Origin: Bog-257 sp963846715 | GTDB lineage: Bacteria; Acidobacteriota; Terriglobia; Terriglobales; Acidobacteriaceae | Direction: 5' to 3' | DNA length: 64,000 nt | Assembly: GCA_963846715.1 (NCBI GenBank) | Contig: CAWJXA010000013.1 | Span: 496,001 to 560,000, forward strand | Part shown: in pieces, positions 8,524 through 18,807 of the stretch | How the letters are laid out: every line of letters begins with the position of its first letter | How positions within the stretch are numbered: position 1 is the first letter of the stretch | Notes under the pieces: model-generated | Told to the model about the DNA's origin: nothing | Seen by the model: only the letters and a program-made list of their open reading frames with translations | The model's database searches: none | Translations under genes and position numbers: made by a program

Positions 8524-11474
8524 CTATTGCGATCCGGTCGTGAACGTCCAATCACGAACTGTACTACCTGGACGATTGGTCTGTGCAACATTGCCGGCAT
8601 CGTCTATGCCTCGAGTGGCGAAATGGTAGGTGCTGTTAGGTCGCAATCCGGTCAATGTGACCGAGTTGATGTAAGACCGGCGGCAAACGCCTGGGTTGAC
8701 CGTACTGACGCATCCCGCGAAGCACGCTTCAACCCTTTTGCACGAACTACTCGCTCCCTTGGAAACAGACCCATACGAGGCGGACGGGCCATACAGAACT
8801 TCTACCGAGCGCAACGGTTCGTAAGTGCTCCAGGCGATAGTAACCGACGTTCCATTAATCGTGACAGGTGTCACGCCCGTGTAGGGATCGACGGTTGTGC
8901 TGTTACCGGCCTGAGGCCTGGGGGTGGGGGGAACAGTGTCGGGGAAAGGCGCCCTGGCTGCTGATGGTTTGTTCCTTTCGGGAAAAGTCCCAGGAATATA
9001 TCCTGCCTGGGTGCGCCAACCTATGTAGTCAAAGGTCCATTTGAAGATCTGACCGAAATCTTTGCCGGTGAAGTAAACACTGGCTGCGGGAGAAATGCCA
9101 GCGTCGAAACAAGCATCGCCTTCGTTAAGGTACGTATTGTCACCCGATATGTTCCAGTACCACGCGTACGCGCCGCAAACCAGATTGTTTAACTCGGCAA
9201 AGCCATCGTTACTGTTGGCACTGTCGTGTGGAATATCTACTCCGTTGTAGTAGAACGCATTGAAGCCGGAAGTCTTGGCGGCCCATAACTTAGACCACAT
9301 AAAGTCCAGAGTAGATTGCACGGCAATCGGAATCCGCTGGTCTTGCGGTTCTCCTGCCTGGCCTTGCCAATCGTAATATTCAATCAGTGCTTCCATGTCA
9401 AGCCCGAGCATAAAACTGCGCCAGATCGGCCCCATCGGATACGTTTGGGGATGTGCCGGTGTCCCGTAATTCCGTCCCGCAGGATCGTAGTTAACATTCT
9501 GGTCGAGAATCCCCAGCAGGGAATCGACGTAGCGCCTAGTTTGGAGTGCGTCCTGTGGTGTCTGGCTGCCCACCACTTGCCACTTGGCGACTGCTGCATC
9601 CAGTATGTATGCCATCATGCGAGCACCGGCATAGGCGTCTACAGCGTAGTACTGGTAAAGCGTGTCTCCCGCCTTCTTGCCCCCAGGGGGCTGATAGGTT
9701 CCGAAGTTGATGGACGCCTGCTTCGCGACTTCATCGCCAGTACGAAAGTAGTACATGGCCGCCCCGTTGGGAAAGAGGTTCCATTCGCGAAGCAGCCCGC
9801 CAGGCCACACCGTGCCCGCGGCACCGACACCCGCAAAAAAATTCCAGTACGAGTCCTGGCAAACTAGTGCGCAGTGTTGGTAGTACGCTTGCGCGCTGGG
9901 ATAACGCTGGCCATCCGGTTGGGTACCTGCCCCCGAAGGCGTTGGCCATTCCTTGAGACCGGCGTAATCGGACAATGTCAGAAAAGTTCTCCCGTTGTCA
10001 TAGTTGTAACAATTCGAGTTTGCGCTCGCGCCTCCATAAACGCCGTTCTCGAAGTAGCCTGCGTTGTTCTGATATTCGCCTCCGAGTCGAGACATAAAGT
10101 TCTGCGGTCCGCCGGTACAGGCAATTGGCCCCCAGTACTGAATTCGATTTTCCCAGGTGTAGTCCTTTCCGGCAGGACAAGTTTTGCTGCCGGCTAGGTA
10201 GCAAGGAATGGCAGGGCAGGTGCCTGAGGCCAGGCAGGATGGATGGCTTACTGTAAAGGCCGCAGCCGGCTTTACCGTGAAAACGTAAGTTACGGTGATG
10301 GGCGGGCCGACATTCTCCCCGGAGTTCTTGCCATCTAGGGCTTGAAACGTTGCAGACACTTGGTATATTCCGGCGGGAGTGACATTGCGACCGCACGATG
10401 CTGCTCCATGAGCGTTACAGTTCGTCCTGATGCGAATCGTGGTCTGGCCGGTCATGGTGTCGAAATTTCCACCATGGCACCAGTCCCGGTGACGTCTGGC
10501 GTCAACTATATAGTTGGCGTATTCGGTTGCCGGGGTCGTCAAGATATTGCTGAGTACAGATGAAAGTCGCGTCCATATTGAACACCGTCCCATCCTGCAC
10601 GTCGGTGCAATTGGACTGGCAGGGATTGCCAGCCGCGTCATTTAGCTCAGCGAATTTTATACTCGACCATGACATGTGCACCGATTGGGATACAGGGCCG
10701 CTGGTAAGAACGGTTTGTAGGCCAATCAGCAAATCGTGTCCCTGATAAACATTTTGCGGCCCATAGGTCCAGATGGCCCAATTAGAAGTACCTGACAGAT
10801 TGGGGACGGGCGAGATGAATGTAAAAGGCTTGCAGCTACCCTTGCAGGCGCCGCTAACGCTAAACGGACCACCGCTTGTGGACCATTTGCCTGAATTTTG
10901 GTCTTGCGACGCTACGTAGAAGAAGTGGGAGCCCTTGCTGCCAAATTCAAATCCTGCGGCCGGTGTGCCTTGGTAGCTAGGAGAAAGATGGTCGACGTGC
11001 ACCACATGATTTTTGGCGAAACCGGTCATCGCAGCCGTCACTTCCCAAGCCGTCGCCATAGACCTGGCGCTCGGTAGCGAAGTTGCCATCTCGCATTAAT
11101 ATGACCACCGAAGAAGCGCAACGATCAGTCATCCACTTGACGTCAACGTATGCGCCGGAAGCTCCTGTGGTATCCAGGCCACCGGCGGAGGCGGCCGCGC
11201 CGCCCACCGTGGGACAAGGGTTCTGCCAGATGCCCGTGACACCATCACCACACTGCACTTGCTTTGGCTGATCCGAGCCGATCGAGCCAAACGCAGCTGG
11301 GCCAACCAACAGAAATAGGACTAGCACCCAAGACTGTAGTGATCGCCGACATGACAGCAATTCGGCCGTTATTTTGTCGCGATGGCTTCCCATGAGAGCC
11401 ATAATACGCACTTCAGTATCGCAGCGCATCTCCGCTTCCGATTCTGCGTGGATGAAGGCCAAAATTCTACTCAT
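8524..11474 (-). pseudogene. Large secreted protein with C-terminal fibronectin-III-like domain, split by two frameshifts
   Basis: Three overlapping minus-strand frames (10977-11474, 10502-11089, 8524-10641) read through as one protein of about 980 residues. The first carries a signal-peptide-like stretch (WVLVLFLLVGPAAFGS) followed by VQCGDGVTGIW. The second and third carry a long all-beta/alpha body rich in Tyr, Trp, Asn and paired Cys. The C-terminal about 130 residues resemble a fibronectin-III or purple-acid-phosphatase N-terminal domain (SVEVLYGPSASYG, LTGLRPNSTYHFATRG). Breaks fall near 11045 and 10540. Function is not recognised. A secreted glycan-active or surface protein is possible because of the adjacent polysaccharide locus, but that is inference. 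Confidence 0.7.
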
Positions 11475-11890
11475 TCGTGAGACGTCGAGATCTTCCTGTT
11501 GGACTGAGGACGTCCGCTAAGACAATCGTCGCTCCGTAAGATTTGCAGGAGCGTCATTTCAGACCGCTTTGAATGCTACTGAAAGCGGGGCTCTTAGTTC
11601 CAATAGGCCGATGGAGTAGCCGATCGGGATATCTTAACGTCCAAAATACCCCACGATAGTAATACGAACTACGGGTTACTTTAGTGTTGATAAAGACCTC
11701 TTAGTTCTTTACCCATACATAAGAACCACGGTATTAGTGGGACGGAATCAAAAACCAAGCCGCCTGTCCGCTTGAGGGGAATGCTTGTTCCTGCCAGCGA
11801 CGAAAGGCGAGTTCGAACCGGAAGCTATCACTAGGGCCGCTTACTCAGTCATGCCCAGCGGCTCGCCCAGGAGATCGAAATGAAGCGAAA
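11475..11890. other. Intergenic region between divergent secreted-protein genes
   Basis: About 400 bases upstream of both the minus-strand secreted protein and the plus-strand remnant. It is more AT-rich than the flanks. No open frame with coding character, repeat or clear promoter consensus was seen, but it must hold the promoters of at least the minus-strand gene. Confidence 0.5.
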
Positions 11891-11977
11891 TTGTTGCCGT
11901 ACTCTTGCTCTGTTCTGCCTTCGGCGTCGAAATTTGGTATTGCCGGATCCGCAGCGACCTCAAGCGACGGTGACGAT

Positions 11978-12204
11978 GTGAGGGTGAGAGGAGCAGGGCG
12001 TACCCTCGCAGTTGCATTGTTGCTGCTATTCACTATTCCCGCCATAGCTCAGATTCGGAACGTGCAGTGCGGTGACGCCTCGACCGGCAGATTCATCTCT
12101 TGTCCTACTCCGTCCGAGGGCACAAATCCCACAGTTGCGGAATTGATACATCATTCCCTCCCAGTGGGGCATACGTTGATTTAATCGCGGCTAATACTGA
12201 TTAG
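11978..12204 (+). pseudogene. Truncated, frameshifted copy of the secreted-protein N-terminus
   Basis: A GTG-initiated frame encodes a signal peptide (TLAVALLLLFTIPAIAQ) followed by IRNVQCGDASTGRFISCPT, which matches the N-terminus of the divergent gene at 11474 (QVQCGDGVTGIWQNPCPT). After codon 60 the frame is lost. In the next frame the similarity resumes as GIDTSFPPSGAYVDLIAAN, against GLDTTGASGAYVDVKWM in the other gene, and then hits a stop at 12202. So this is a one-base-shifted, roughly 70-residue vestige of a paralogous gene. The large gene at 12221 begins 17 bases later and appears unrelated in sequence. Confidence 0.65.
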
Positions 12205-12220
12205 AGGAAGGTATCGTCCA

Positions 12221-15115
12221 ATGAATCGATTCGCACTCCTGGCGCTATGTGGAGTAATTAGTTCAGTTGTATTTGCTCAGCAGAACCCTAACCTTAACGT
12301 CGGAGCCAACTCCTATAACCTTGGTTTCGGAAGCGCCCCCGTAACGTGCTTCGATGGCAGCCATGACACGAAGAATAACTGCGTCGCTAAATGGATTAAT
12401 AGCAATCTCAGAGTCGGAAATACGAACATTACTCCAGTTTGTACAGGGAGCTCTACAACAGCCTGCGTTAATTACTATAGCAGCGTACCTTACCTGATGA
12501 ACCTGTATTGGATCAGAGACGCAGTAGGTGCGGCCTACTACGAAAATGCGATTCTACATTTCACCCAGGATGCGGGCTTCTTGAGTCTAACGTACCTGTA
12601 CGGTCAAGATCAGTTCGACTTCTTCAATCAGACGCACGGCTTGACGGAGGGGATCTCGTACTACATTCCTAATGAAGCCGCGGACGGCGTTCTACTTCAA
12701 AACGGGACAACCTACACCGACATAACCCAATGGGTGTATGGCGGAGCAGTCACGGCTGTAGCCTACGCCAACGGAATCTTCACCCTTACCGGAACCCCCA
12801 GTGAGAATTTCACTAACATTACCAGCGGGAAAACCATCACTCTTACGGGCTTCACGAGGGCCACATTCCTGAACGGCAAAACTGCGACTGTCAGCACAGT
12901 CAGTGGCACCACAACGCCAATTATGACTTTTAGCTTAACCTGTTCCGCGAATTGTACCGGCACAAATGAGACTGGCTATGTGGCTAATGCTCAGGTGATC
13001 CCGGCTGGCGATAGCTTGCTGCTGGGCTACATGGAGCCATTCGACGAGATCAACGTAAGGTTAGCCATGTCACAAGTCGGCGGCTCCGTCACTTACCAGT
13101 ACAGTACGGGAAGCGGGACATGGGGCATCCTCAGTTCGGCGCCAAATTGGAGTGATGGCACGGGTGGGCTCACCTCGGGCCTAGCGTCTTCGCAGATTGG
13201 CTTCTATCCACCAACCGATTGGGCTACCGACACTATCAACGGGAATCGAGCCAAATTCTGGGTGAAAATCACGCCGACGGGGGCCACGCGTCAGCCCTCG
13301 ATCTTTAATCTTCGGGGGGACAACCTGAAATCGACGTTGGTTAGTCCTTCACAGTGTGGCACGGTGACAGGCTGCCTGGTTCGTGGCTGGAGCGCCGCAG
13401 CCTATGCAGCATCGACGGCGTGCGGTGGCTCGCCTTGTGTAGTTGCTGGAGGCTATCCCTACAACCCGAACCCGCCGTTAACGTCGTCCGCGCGGTTTCC
13501 TTATCAAGCACGTAGTGGAGGATATGGCAGCCACGCCAACAACTTTTGGTTGAATCCTTCGACCGTAGATAACGATGGCAACCCCCTGGCCGGTACGATT
13601 TTGCCTTATTTATGGCTGGTAACGACTCAAGCCTTAGGCGGAAACCCAACGCAAGAGAACGGAACCATGTTCGACAATGCCGCCTCAAACATTACGAGAA
13701 TGTACCCAGCGTGGAACCCAAACTTAACTGACCTGGAGTGTGCGCCGGGCTCCGGAGGTGCTGGGTGCTCGGAAAGTAGCGGGAACTCCAGTTGGGACAA
13801 CTACTGGGTTGCCGCTCTGGCGCGAGCTACGTCCTTGATGCACGCTTCTTATGGGAGTTCATTCATGGTAACGGGAAACGTAGCATCTAACTGGTCTAGT
13901 ACCCTAGCCACCGTTGGGCCGTCATTGGATTTGTCATGGCTGGAGAACCCGATGCTTGTGACCGACCCAGGAAACGGTAACGGTACAGCCTTTGACCCGC
14001 ACTACACCTTCGACCTCGGGCGAAGCGGAATGAACGTCTCGGTTGCTGAGATTGACTCAAACATTGCCGGCTTCTGCGATACCATGTATAACCCGTGCGT
14101 GCCGTTCGTATGGAACCGAGGAGCGCGAGGGTCGATGAACGCGCTGGGAAACCATTACCTGTTCAGCAATGCGCACACGGTCCTGACCTACTCAATCGGG
14201 GGTATGTCCCTCTATGACTATGCCGACCAGTATTACTACTTTACTAATGCTACGACGCTGACCGCACCCATGTCGCGCGGCGTGTTTCCCACCCCTTTCA
14301 CGTTCAGCGTAGCAAGTACGACTCCACTGGTCGCGACAGCCAACCCAAGTTGCCAGAGTCCCGGTTGCGGGGGGACCGATAATCCTTATGCTGGAAAGAT
14401 CTTTGTTCGCATCTGTCCGACGACGAATACCTGTTACGAAGGCGATGTTTTTCAGGTAACAATTAACGGTCCCAACACCGTGAGTATCAACGCGAATGCA
14501 TCCTCAAAGGTGGCACTTGCCAATTCCTATACTGGCACCGAGACAGTGCAGATCGCACAGTACGGTCATCAGGCGTACACGTTGCCCGCTAGCATGCCCT
14601 CCTGGCAAAACGTTATGGTGTATGCCACTGCAGCCCCAGCGTTTCGAGTAGACCCCGGAATGCCGGATACGACAAATGGATGGCAGCCCCCGAACGGCAA
14701 TTGCGGTTACACAACCTGTAACAGGGGTGACCGCGATATGTTTTATGGTGCCGGTTGTACGACGCTACACTGTTCCGCTCAGCAATGGTCGGCGTTGCCC
14801 TGCGTGAATGGGCAGTACCACAGTCCGTTGGCTGGGGGCGCTTTGCGGGATTGCTCGCCGTTGGCGCGGAGGGACTACACGAATGCCATTGTACTGCTGC
14901 GCACCGCGCGCACAGGCGGCACGGCGCCGTCGGCACCAGAAGAATGGACAACATACAGTAACTCGATTAATTTATCCAGCTTCGAGCAAAGATGCGCACC
15001 ATATTGCGTATATTACAGGCTGCGTGCCGACGGTACGACTGACCCCGGAACCAGCAATTTGAACTTGCGCGGCGCCGAGACTGCAATCATGATGAAAACG
15101 CCGGTCACCCATTAA
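12221..15115 (+). CDS. Large secreted protein of unknown function (964 residues)
   Basis: A strong AGGAAGG ribosome-binding site precedes the ATG. The protein starts with a signal peptide (MNRFALLALCGVISSVVFAQ, cleavage after about residue 20). The body is rich in Asn, Thr, Ser, Tyr and paired Cys, and is probably mostly beta structure. The region around residues 180-235 looks like an Ig-like or adhesin-type beta-sandwich, and about 520-640 has an alpha-toroid-like stretch (SSWDNYWVAALARATSLMHA). No catalytic motif is recognised. It could be a glycoside hydrolase-like or adhesin-like exoprotein. Codon use is markedly less GC-biased than in the housekeeping genes further on, consistent with acquired DNA. 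The gene is intact, unlike its neighbours on both sides. Confidence 0.75.
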   Translation: MNRFALLALCGVISSVVFAQQNPNLNVGANSYNLGFGSAPVTCFDGSHDTKNNCVAKWINSNLRVGNTNITPVCTGSSTTACVNYYSSVPYLMNLYWIRDAVGAAYYENAILHFTQDAGFLSLTYLYGQDQFDFFNQTHGLTEGISYYIPNEAADGVLLQNGTTYTDITQWVYGGAVTAVAYANGIFTLTGTPSENFTNITSGKTITLTGFTRATFLNGKTATVSTVSGTTTPIMTFSLTCSANCTGTNETGYVANAQVIPAGDSLLLGYMEPFDEINVRLAMSQVGGSVTYQYSTGSGTWGILSSAPNWSDGTGGLTSGLASSQIGFYPPTDWATDTINGNRAKFWVKITPTGATRQPSIFNLRGDNLKSTLVSPSQCGTVTGCLVRGWSAAAYAASTACGGSPCVVAGGYPYNPNPPLTSSARFPYQARSGGYGSHANNFWLNPSTVDNDGNPLAGTILPYLWLVTTQALGGNPTQENGTMFDNAASNITRMYPAWNPNLTDLECAPGSGGAGCSESSGNSSWDNYWVAALARATSLMHASYGSSFMVTGNVASNWSSTLATVGPSLDLSWLENPMLVTDPGNGNGTAFDPHYTFDLGRSGMNVSVAEIDSNIAGFCDTMYNPCVPFVWNRGARGSMNALGNHYLFSNAHTVLTYSIGGMSLYDYADQYYYFTNATTLTAPMSRGVFPTPFTFSVASTTPLVATANPSCQSPGCGGTDNPYAGKIFVRICPTTNTCYEGDVFQVTINGPNTVSINANASSKVALANSYTGTETVQIAQYGHQAYTLPASMPSWQNVMVYATAAPAFRVDPGMPDTTNGWQPPNGNCGYTTCNRGDRDMFYGAGCTTLHCSAQQWSALPCVNGQYHSPLAGGALRDCSPLARRDYTNAIVLLRTARTGGTAPSAPEEWTTYSNSINLSSFEQRCAPYCVYYRLRADGTTDPGTSNLNLRGAETAIMMKTPVTH

Positions 15116-15379
15116 AGGAATGAGCGTGTCCTAAGCGAGGCTTTTTGACACATTTCCTGTTGATTGTAACGATTAAGAATCAGTGGTTTGGGTGTCTCAC
15201 GGCCCCCGCTTGAGAGGCGATGTCGGCACGCGTACATTTGGGGGCCGCGTGCCGACCACCCCAGAACATTATCAAAGGCAATAGCGGGAGGAACTGACAA
15301 GCATGTTCTCGATCGCTTCGGGCTGCCCTGCAATGCCCGACCACGCATCGCGCGTCAGATAATAGTATTTGGTCGCCCA

Positions 15380-15700
15380 GTTCGAAACGCTCGCGTTGCT
15401 CAACGTAGAATGCCGTGCGCTGCTGATCCTCTGCAGCCAACGTCAGTCGCTCGAATGCCGGGCAGTCGCGCAGCGTCGCCGCGTATTCCAGACGATCGTC
15501 AGATAATTCGATCACCGTGACTTCCGGAAGCGCCGCGCGCACCTGTTCCCGTTCCACTGGGTTGTCATCGAGAAAGGCCAGGGAGTCGATTCCGATGTTC
15601 AGCTCCGAGACGATCTCGCGAAGGTTTTGGGCTTGTCGCTCCAGTTAATCCGCATGGCGGCAAAGCCTTTCGGCCGTAGATCGGATCCATGGGAGTTGTC
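15380..15700 (-). pseudogene. Internal fragment of an FkbH-like HAD-superfamily protein
   Basis: Minus-strand sequence matches the conserved centre of FkbH-type proteins: FAAMRINWSDKPK, then after a one-base shift NLREIVSELNIGIDSLAFLD, then DNPVEREQVRAALPEV and PAFERLTLAAEDQQRT. The shift lies in an A run at about 15637, where one missing A explains the frame change. Both ends of the gene are missing: similarity starts near 15700 and disappears near 15380. FkbH proteins load acyl or glyceryl units onto carrier proteins and often accompany glycan or polyketide clusters. Here it is a dead remnant. Confidence 0.75.
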
Positions 15701-16386
15701 GGTTGAGGAGATCACCTTATTTGGGACCGCAGCAGGGTGTCGCGTAACTGAATCTAGCACAGCGCAGGCTTTGAGAGTCATGTTCTCTGTGCACGCAGAA
15801 CAAGAACAGAGTGGGTGGCGATGATCGCCGAGTTTGCAGCTGAGAGCGAACTTTGTGGGGAGGTGCAGAGAACAGCGAACAATAGAAAAGGCTGTGACTT
15901 TGGTTATGCTCTAGCCGTTGCCTCCTGCGAGGGAGCCACCGGCGTGGACGCATGTACCGTCACAGCCCTTGGTGCGATCACCGCTTTCGCAGTTCCAGAC
16001 CCCGGCTGACGCCTCGCAGCACAGTCGGTTTTTTCGGGTCCGGCGGCTCGCTTGGGTCACCCCGCGGAACCGATCACCCAGCTTACTTCGGACTGGCTAC
16101 TATTATGTTTGCCTGTCCTTTTCTGCCGTCGACATGTGCGATCCTACAGCAGGATGAGAAATTGTCAACGCCCAAGGTTGGTGCAAATGAGGATTATTTT
16201 TCTGTGCGAATCTTTTCACGCAAGCGCGGCAATCAGGCGCTTTCTCAAGTCGCATCGACCATTATCCGAAGTCAATTCACATCTTTTTCACAGAATGGGA
16301 GCGTCCATGCGATAGTCTGTGGAAGAACCATAATTGGCTCTTGACCAATCGGACGTACTGAAGCATCGTATATACGCAGGAGTGGA
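15701..16386. other. Long intergenic stretch without convincing genes
   Basis: About 690 bases between the FkbH remnant and the RNase H-like gene. Several short frames exist on both strands, but all lack ribosome-binding sites, domain similarity and consistent codon use. No terminator or repeat was identified. The stretch looks like decayed or non-coding accessory DNA. Confidence 0.45.
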
Positions 16387-16791
16387 ATGCCCGATCTCAT
16401 AGCTTATGTGGACGGTGGCTCGCACGGTAATCCCGGACCATCCGGGATCGGGGTCGTGATCGAAAACCCCGATGGCGAAACCACTCGCATCGCCCGCTGG
16501 ATCGGACATCAGGACAATAATGTCGCCGAATATGTGGCCCTGCTGGAGGCGTTGCAGCACGCCATCGCTGTCAAGGCTCGGGCCCTGCATGTTTATTCGG
16601 ACTCGGAAGTCGTCGTCAAGCAGATGACGGGCGAATACGCCTGCCGCAGCCCGCGCCTGCACTCCCTGAACTGGATCTGCCGCAAACTGGCACGGGCCGT
16701 GGACTTTACCATCGAGCACATTCAACGAGAAGACAACTGCGAGGCCAATCAGCTGGCCCACGACGCGGTGCTGTTGCGGGAAATTCCTTAA
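16387..16791 (+). CDS. RNase HI-family protein (reverse-transcriptase-like RNase H)
   Basis: A 134-residue RNase H fold of the archaeal/YpeP type. Conserved features are AYVDGGSHGNPGPSGIG with catalytic D9, AEYVALLEAL with E48, and YSDSEVVVKQM with D72. The usual fourth carboxylate, in the C-terminal 'AD.LA' motif, reads EANQLAHDA, so Asp is replaced by Asn121. The family cleaves RNA in RNA/DNA hybrids in the cytoplasm. A GGAG sequence lies about 7 bases before the ATG. It stands alone, followed by a hairpin repeat. Activity is likely but not certain because of the Asn substitution. Confidence 0.88.
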   Translation: MPDLIAYVDGGSHGNPGPSGIGVVIENPDGETTRIARWIGHQDNNVAEYVALLEALQHAIAVKARALHVYSDSEVVVKQMTGEYACRSPRLHSLNWICRKLARAVDFTIEHIQREDNCEANQLAHDAVLLREIP

Positions 16792-16835
16792 CACCGTTCG
16801 TGGAAACGGACCCCAAGAGGGTGCATAAGAACTGT

Positions 16836-16922
16836 GTCGTCCCCGAAGGGACTCGTTCACTGTTCCAACTTTACCCCGGGCTTACGCCCGGGGCTAAAAC
16901 AAATGCCACCCTTGCAGGGCTG
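16836..16922 (+). repeat. Hairpin-rich intergenic repeat, family A copy 1
   Basis: Three consecutive blocks: GTCGTCCCCGAAGGGAC, a strong hairpin CCCCGGGCTTACGCCCGGGG, and CCACCCTTGCAGGGCTGG. The same three blocks in the same order occur in reverse orientation at 42870-42958 with different stem sequences. That indicates a dispersed repeat family rather than a simple terminator, though the copy sits just downstream of the RNase H-like gene and may also act as one. Confidence 0.65.
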
Positions 16923-17096
16923 GATTTCTCGCGCTCGTTCCACCGAACTAACTTAAACTGAGTTCTCACGCAAACCCCCAAGGCCGTTTCCTTGTCTAGA
17001 TCAATCGGCGGGGCTGAACCGGTGTGACCTCAATCACTGCGTTTTCGGTGCCAATCCGTAACCATGGTATGTACTCCGCACAAAGCGAGGATTGCC

Positions 17097-18470
17097 ATGC
17101 TGACCAGAACCATCATTGAACCATTTCGTATCAAGAGCGTCGAACCCATCCGCTGGACCACGCGCACGGAACGGGAAGAACTTCTGCGTGCGGCGCACTA
17201 CAACCTGTTCTTGCTCCCCGCTGACGATGTGCTGATTGATCTGCTTACTGACTCGGGTACGGGGGCGATGTCAACTCAGCAATGGGCAGCCATCATGCTT
17301 GGAGACGAGAGCTATGCCGGCAGCCGGAGCTTCGATCATTTTCGCGACTCGATCCAAGACATCTTTGGCTACCAGCATGTGATACCGACCCATCAAGGCC
17401 GAGCCGCCGAACGCATCCTGTTCAGCGTGATGTGCAAGACGGGCGACGTCGTCCCCAACAACACCCACTTCGATACGACTCGGGCCAATGTCGAGTTTGT
17501 TGGCGCCGAAGCGGTTGACCTGCCGATTCCCGAGGCCCGCCAACCTGCGACGCGGCTCCCGTTCAAAGGAAACATGGATGTGACCGCGCTGGAGGAGTTG
17601 ATCGCGCGCGTTGGCCGTGAACGCTTTCCGCTGGTGATGCTGACGGTGACCAACAACTCTGGTGGAGGACAGCCAGTGTCGATGGAGAACGCTCGCGCCG
17701 TAAGCGCGGTTTGCCGCAAGTATGGCATTCCGCTGTATTTCGACGCTTGCCGTTTCGCCGAGAATGCGTACTTCATCAAGCTGCGGGAAGAGGGCTACGC
17801 CGCAAGGACGCCGAAGCAAATTGCGCAGGAGATGTTCGCCCTGGGTGATGGGTGCACGATGTCGGCGAAGAAAGATGGCATGGCCAACATTGGCGGCTTC
17901 CTCTGCACAAACGACGCAGTGCTGGCGGGGCAGGAAAAGGACCTTCTGATTCTCACCGAGGGCTATCCCACCTACGGAGGTCTCGCTGGTCGCGACCTGG
18001 AGGCGATTGCCGTAGGGGTACAGGAGTCATTGGAAGAGGATTACTTGCGATACCGGATCGCTTCTACGGCTTATCTGGGAAATCACATTGCAGAGCAGGG
18101 GGTGCCGATCGTGCAGCCACCGGGCGGTCACGCCATTTACCTCGACGCGCGCGCCTTCCTGCCGCACATTCCCTTGGATCAGTTTCCCGGCGTGGCGCTG
18201 GCGGCGGAACTGTATTTGGAAGGCGGTATCCGCTCCGTCGAGATTGGCACGCTGATGTTCGGGGCGGCGGCTCAGATGGACCTGGTGCGTTTGGCGATTC
18301 CTCGCCGTGTCTATACACAGAGCCACATGGATTACGTCATCGAGGTAATCCTCGCAGTGTGGAAGCGCAGAGAGCAGATTCAGGGGATGAGCTTGACTTA
18401 CGAAGCGCCATTCCTGCGGCACTTCACGGCGCATCTGGAGCCGGTGGAGTGCACGCAGTTGGTGGGGTGA
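17097..18470 (+). CDS. tnaA: Tryptophanase/tyrosine phenol-lyase family PLP enzyme, tryptophanase-like
   Basis: A beta-eliminating lyase of about 457 residues. The start at 17097 is preferred because GAGG lies 8 bases upstream; an in-frame ATG at 17064 adds 11 residues. Family blocks run in order: EPFRIKSVEP, FIDLLTDSGTG-like LIDLLTDSGTGAMS, PTHQGRAAE, VTNNSGGGQPVSM, the PLP-lysine loop TMSAKKDGMANIGG, EGYPTYGGLAGRD, and the C-terminal IPRRVYTQSHMD. Two specificity positions favour tryptophanase over tyrosine phenol-lyase: FDTT (Asp where TPL has Thr) and RSVEIG (Ile where TPL has Arg). It would release indole, pyruvate and ammonia from tryptophan. No tnaB permease or leader peptide is adjacent. 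Confidence 0.87.
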   Translation: MLTRTIIEPFRIKSVEPIRWTTRTEREELLRAAHYNLFLLPADDVLIDLLTDSGTGAMSTQQWAAIMLGDESYAGSRSFDHFRDSIQDIFGYQHVIPTHQGRAAERILFSVMCKTGDVVPNNTHFDTTRANVEFVGAEAVDLPIPEARQPATRLPFKGNMDVTALEELIARVGRERFPLVMLTVTNNSGGGQPVSMENARAVSAVCRKYGIPLYFDACRFAENAYFIKLREEGYAARTPKQIAQEMFALGDGCTMSAKKDGMANIGGFLCTNDAVLAGQEKDLLILTEGYPTYGGLAGRDLEAIAVGVQESLEEDYLRYRIASTAYLGNHIAEQGVPIVQPPGGHAIYLDARAFLPHIPLDQFPGVALAAELYLEGGIRSVEIGTLMFGAAAQMDLVRLAIPRRVYTQSHMDYVIEVILAVWKRREQIQGMSLTYEAPFLRHFTAHLEPVECTQLVG

Positions 18471-18553
18471 GAAGGTCTTGAAAGGGCATGGCTCTTAGCC
18501 GTGCCGCATCATCGAAAATTGATCTTGCACGACATTCACGTACAGCACGTACA

Positions 18554-18807
18554 ATGAAGACGACTCGTTATTTTCAAGAACAGGTTTGCGCAAACGCCCC
18601 TATATAAGGGTCGAATGGTGCGAGCGCATTGTGAGAGACCCATTGGCACGTGAGGCGCAGACGGATGGACGCATTCGGCATTGGGGCGTTGTGCCGGAAT
18701 TGGCAGGCCGGATTCTGCGCGTAGTAACGTTGGAGGATGGTGAAACTATTCACAATGCCTTTCCAGACCGCAGTTTTCGAGTGAGACCGCAAGAGGAACA
18801 GCGATGA
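18554..18807 (+). pseudogene. Small hypothetical protein paired with DUF2283, one-base frameshift
   Basis: An ATG at 18554 opens MKTTRYFQEQV, then hits a stop after seven further codons. In the next frame the sequence continues as LRKRPYIRVEWCERIV through to HNAFPDRSFRVRP, ending at 18807. A single missing T in the GTTTG at about 18585 explains the break. The joined product of about 84 residues resembles a common small protein found next to DUF2283 genes, possibly related to DUF4258-type toxins, but that assignment is uncertain. Its stop overlaps the ATG of the DUF2283 gene (ATGA), so the two form a coupled pair. Confidence 0.65.

Noticed and set aside
15815..16344. Overlapping short plus-strand frames upstream of the RNase H gene
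   Set aside because: No ribosome-binding sites, no similarity, and composition typical of random frames.
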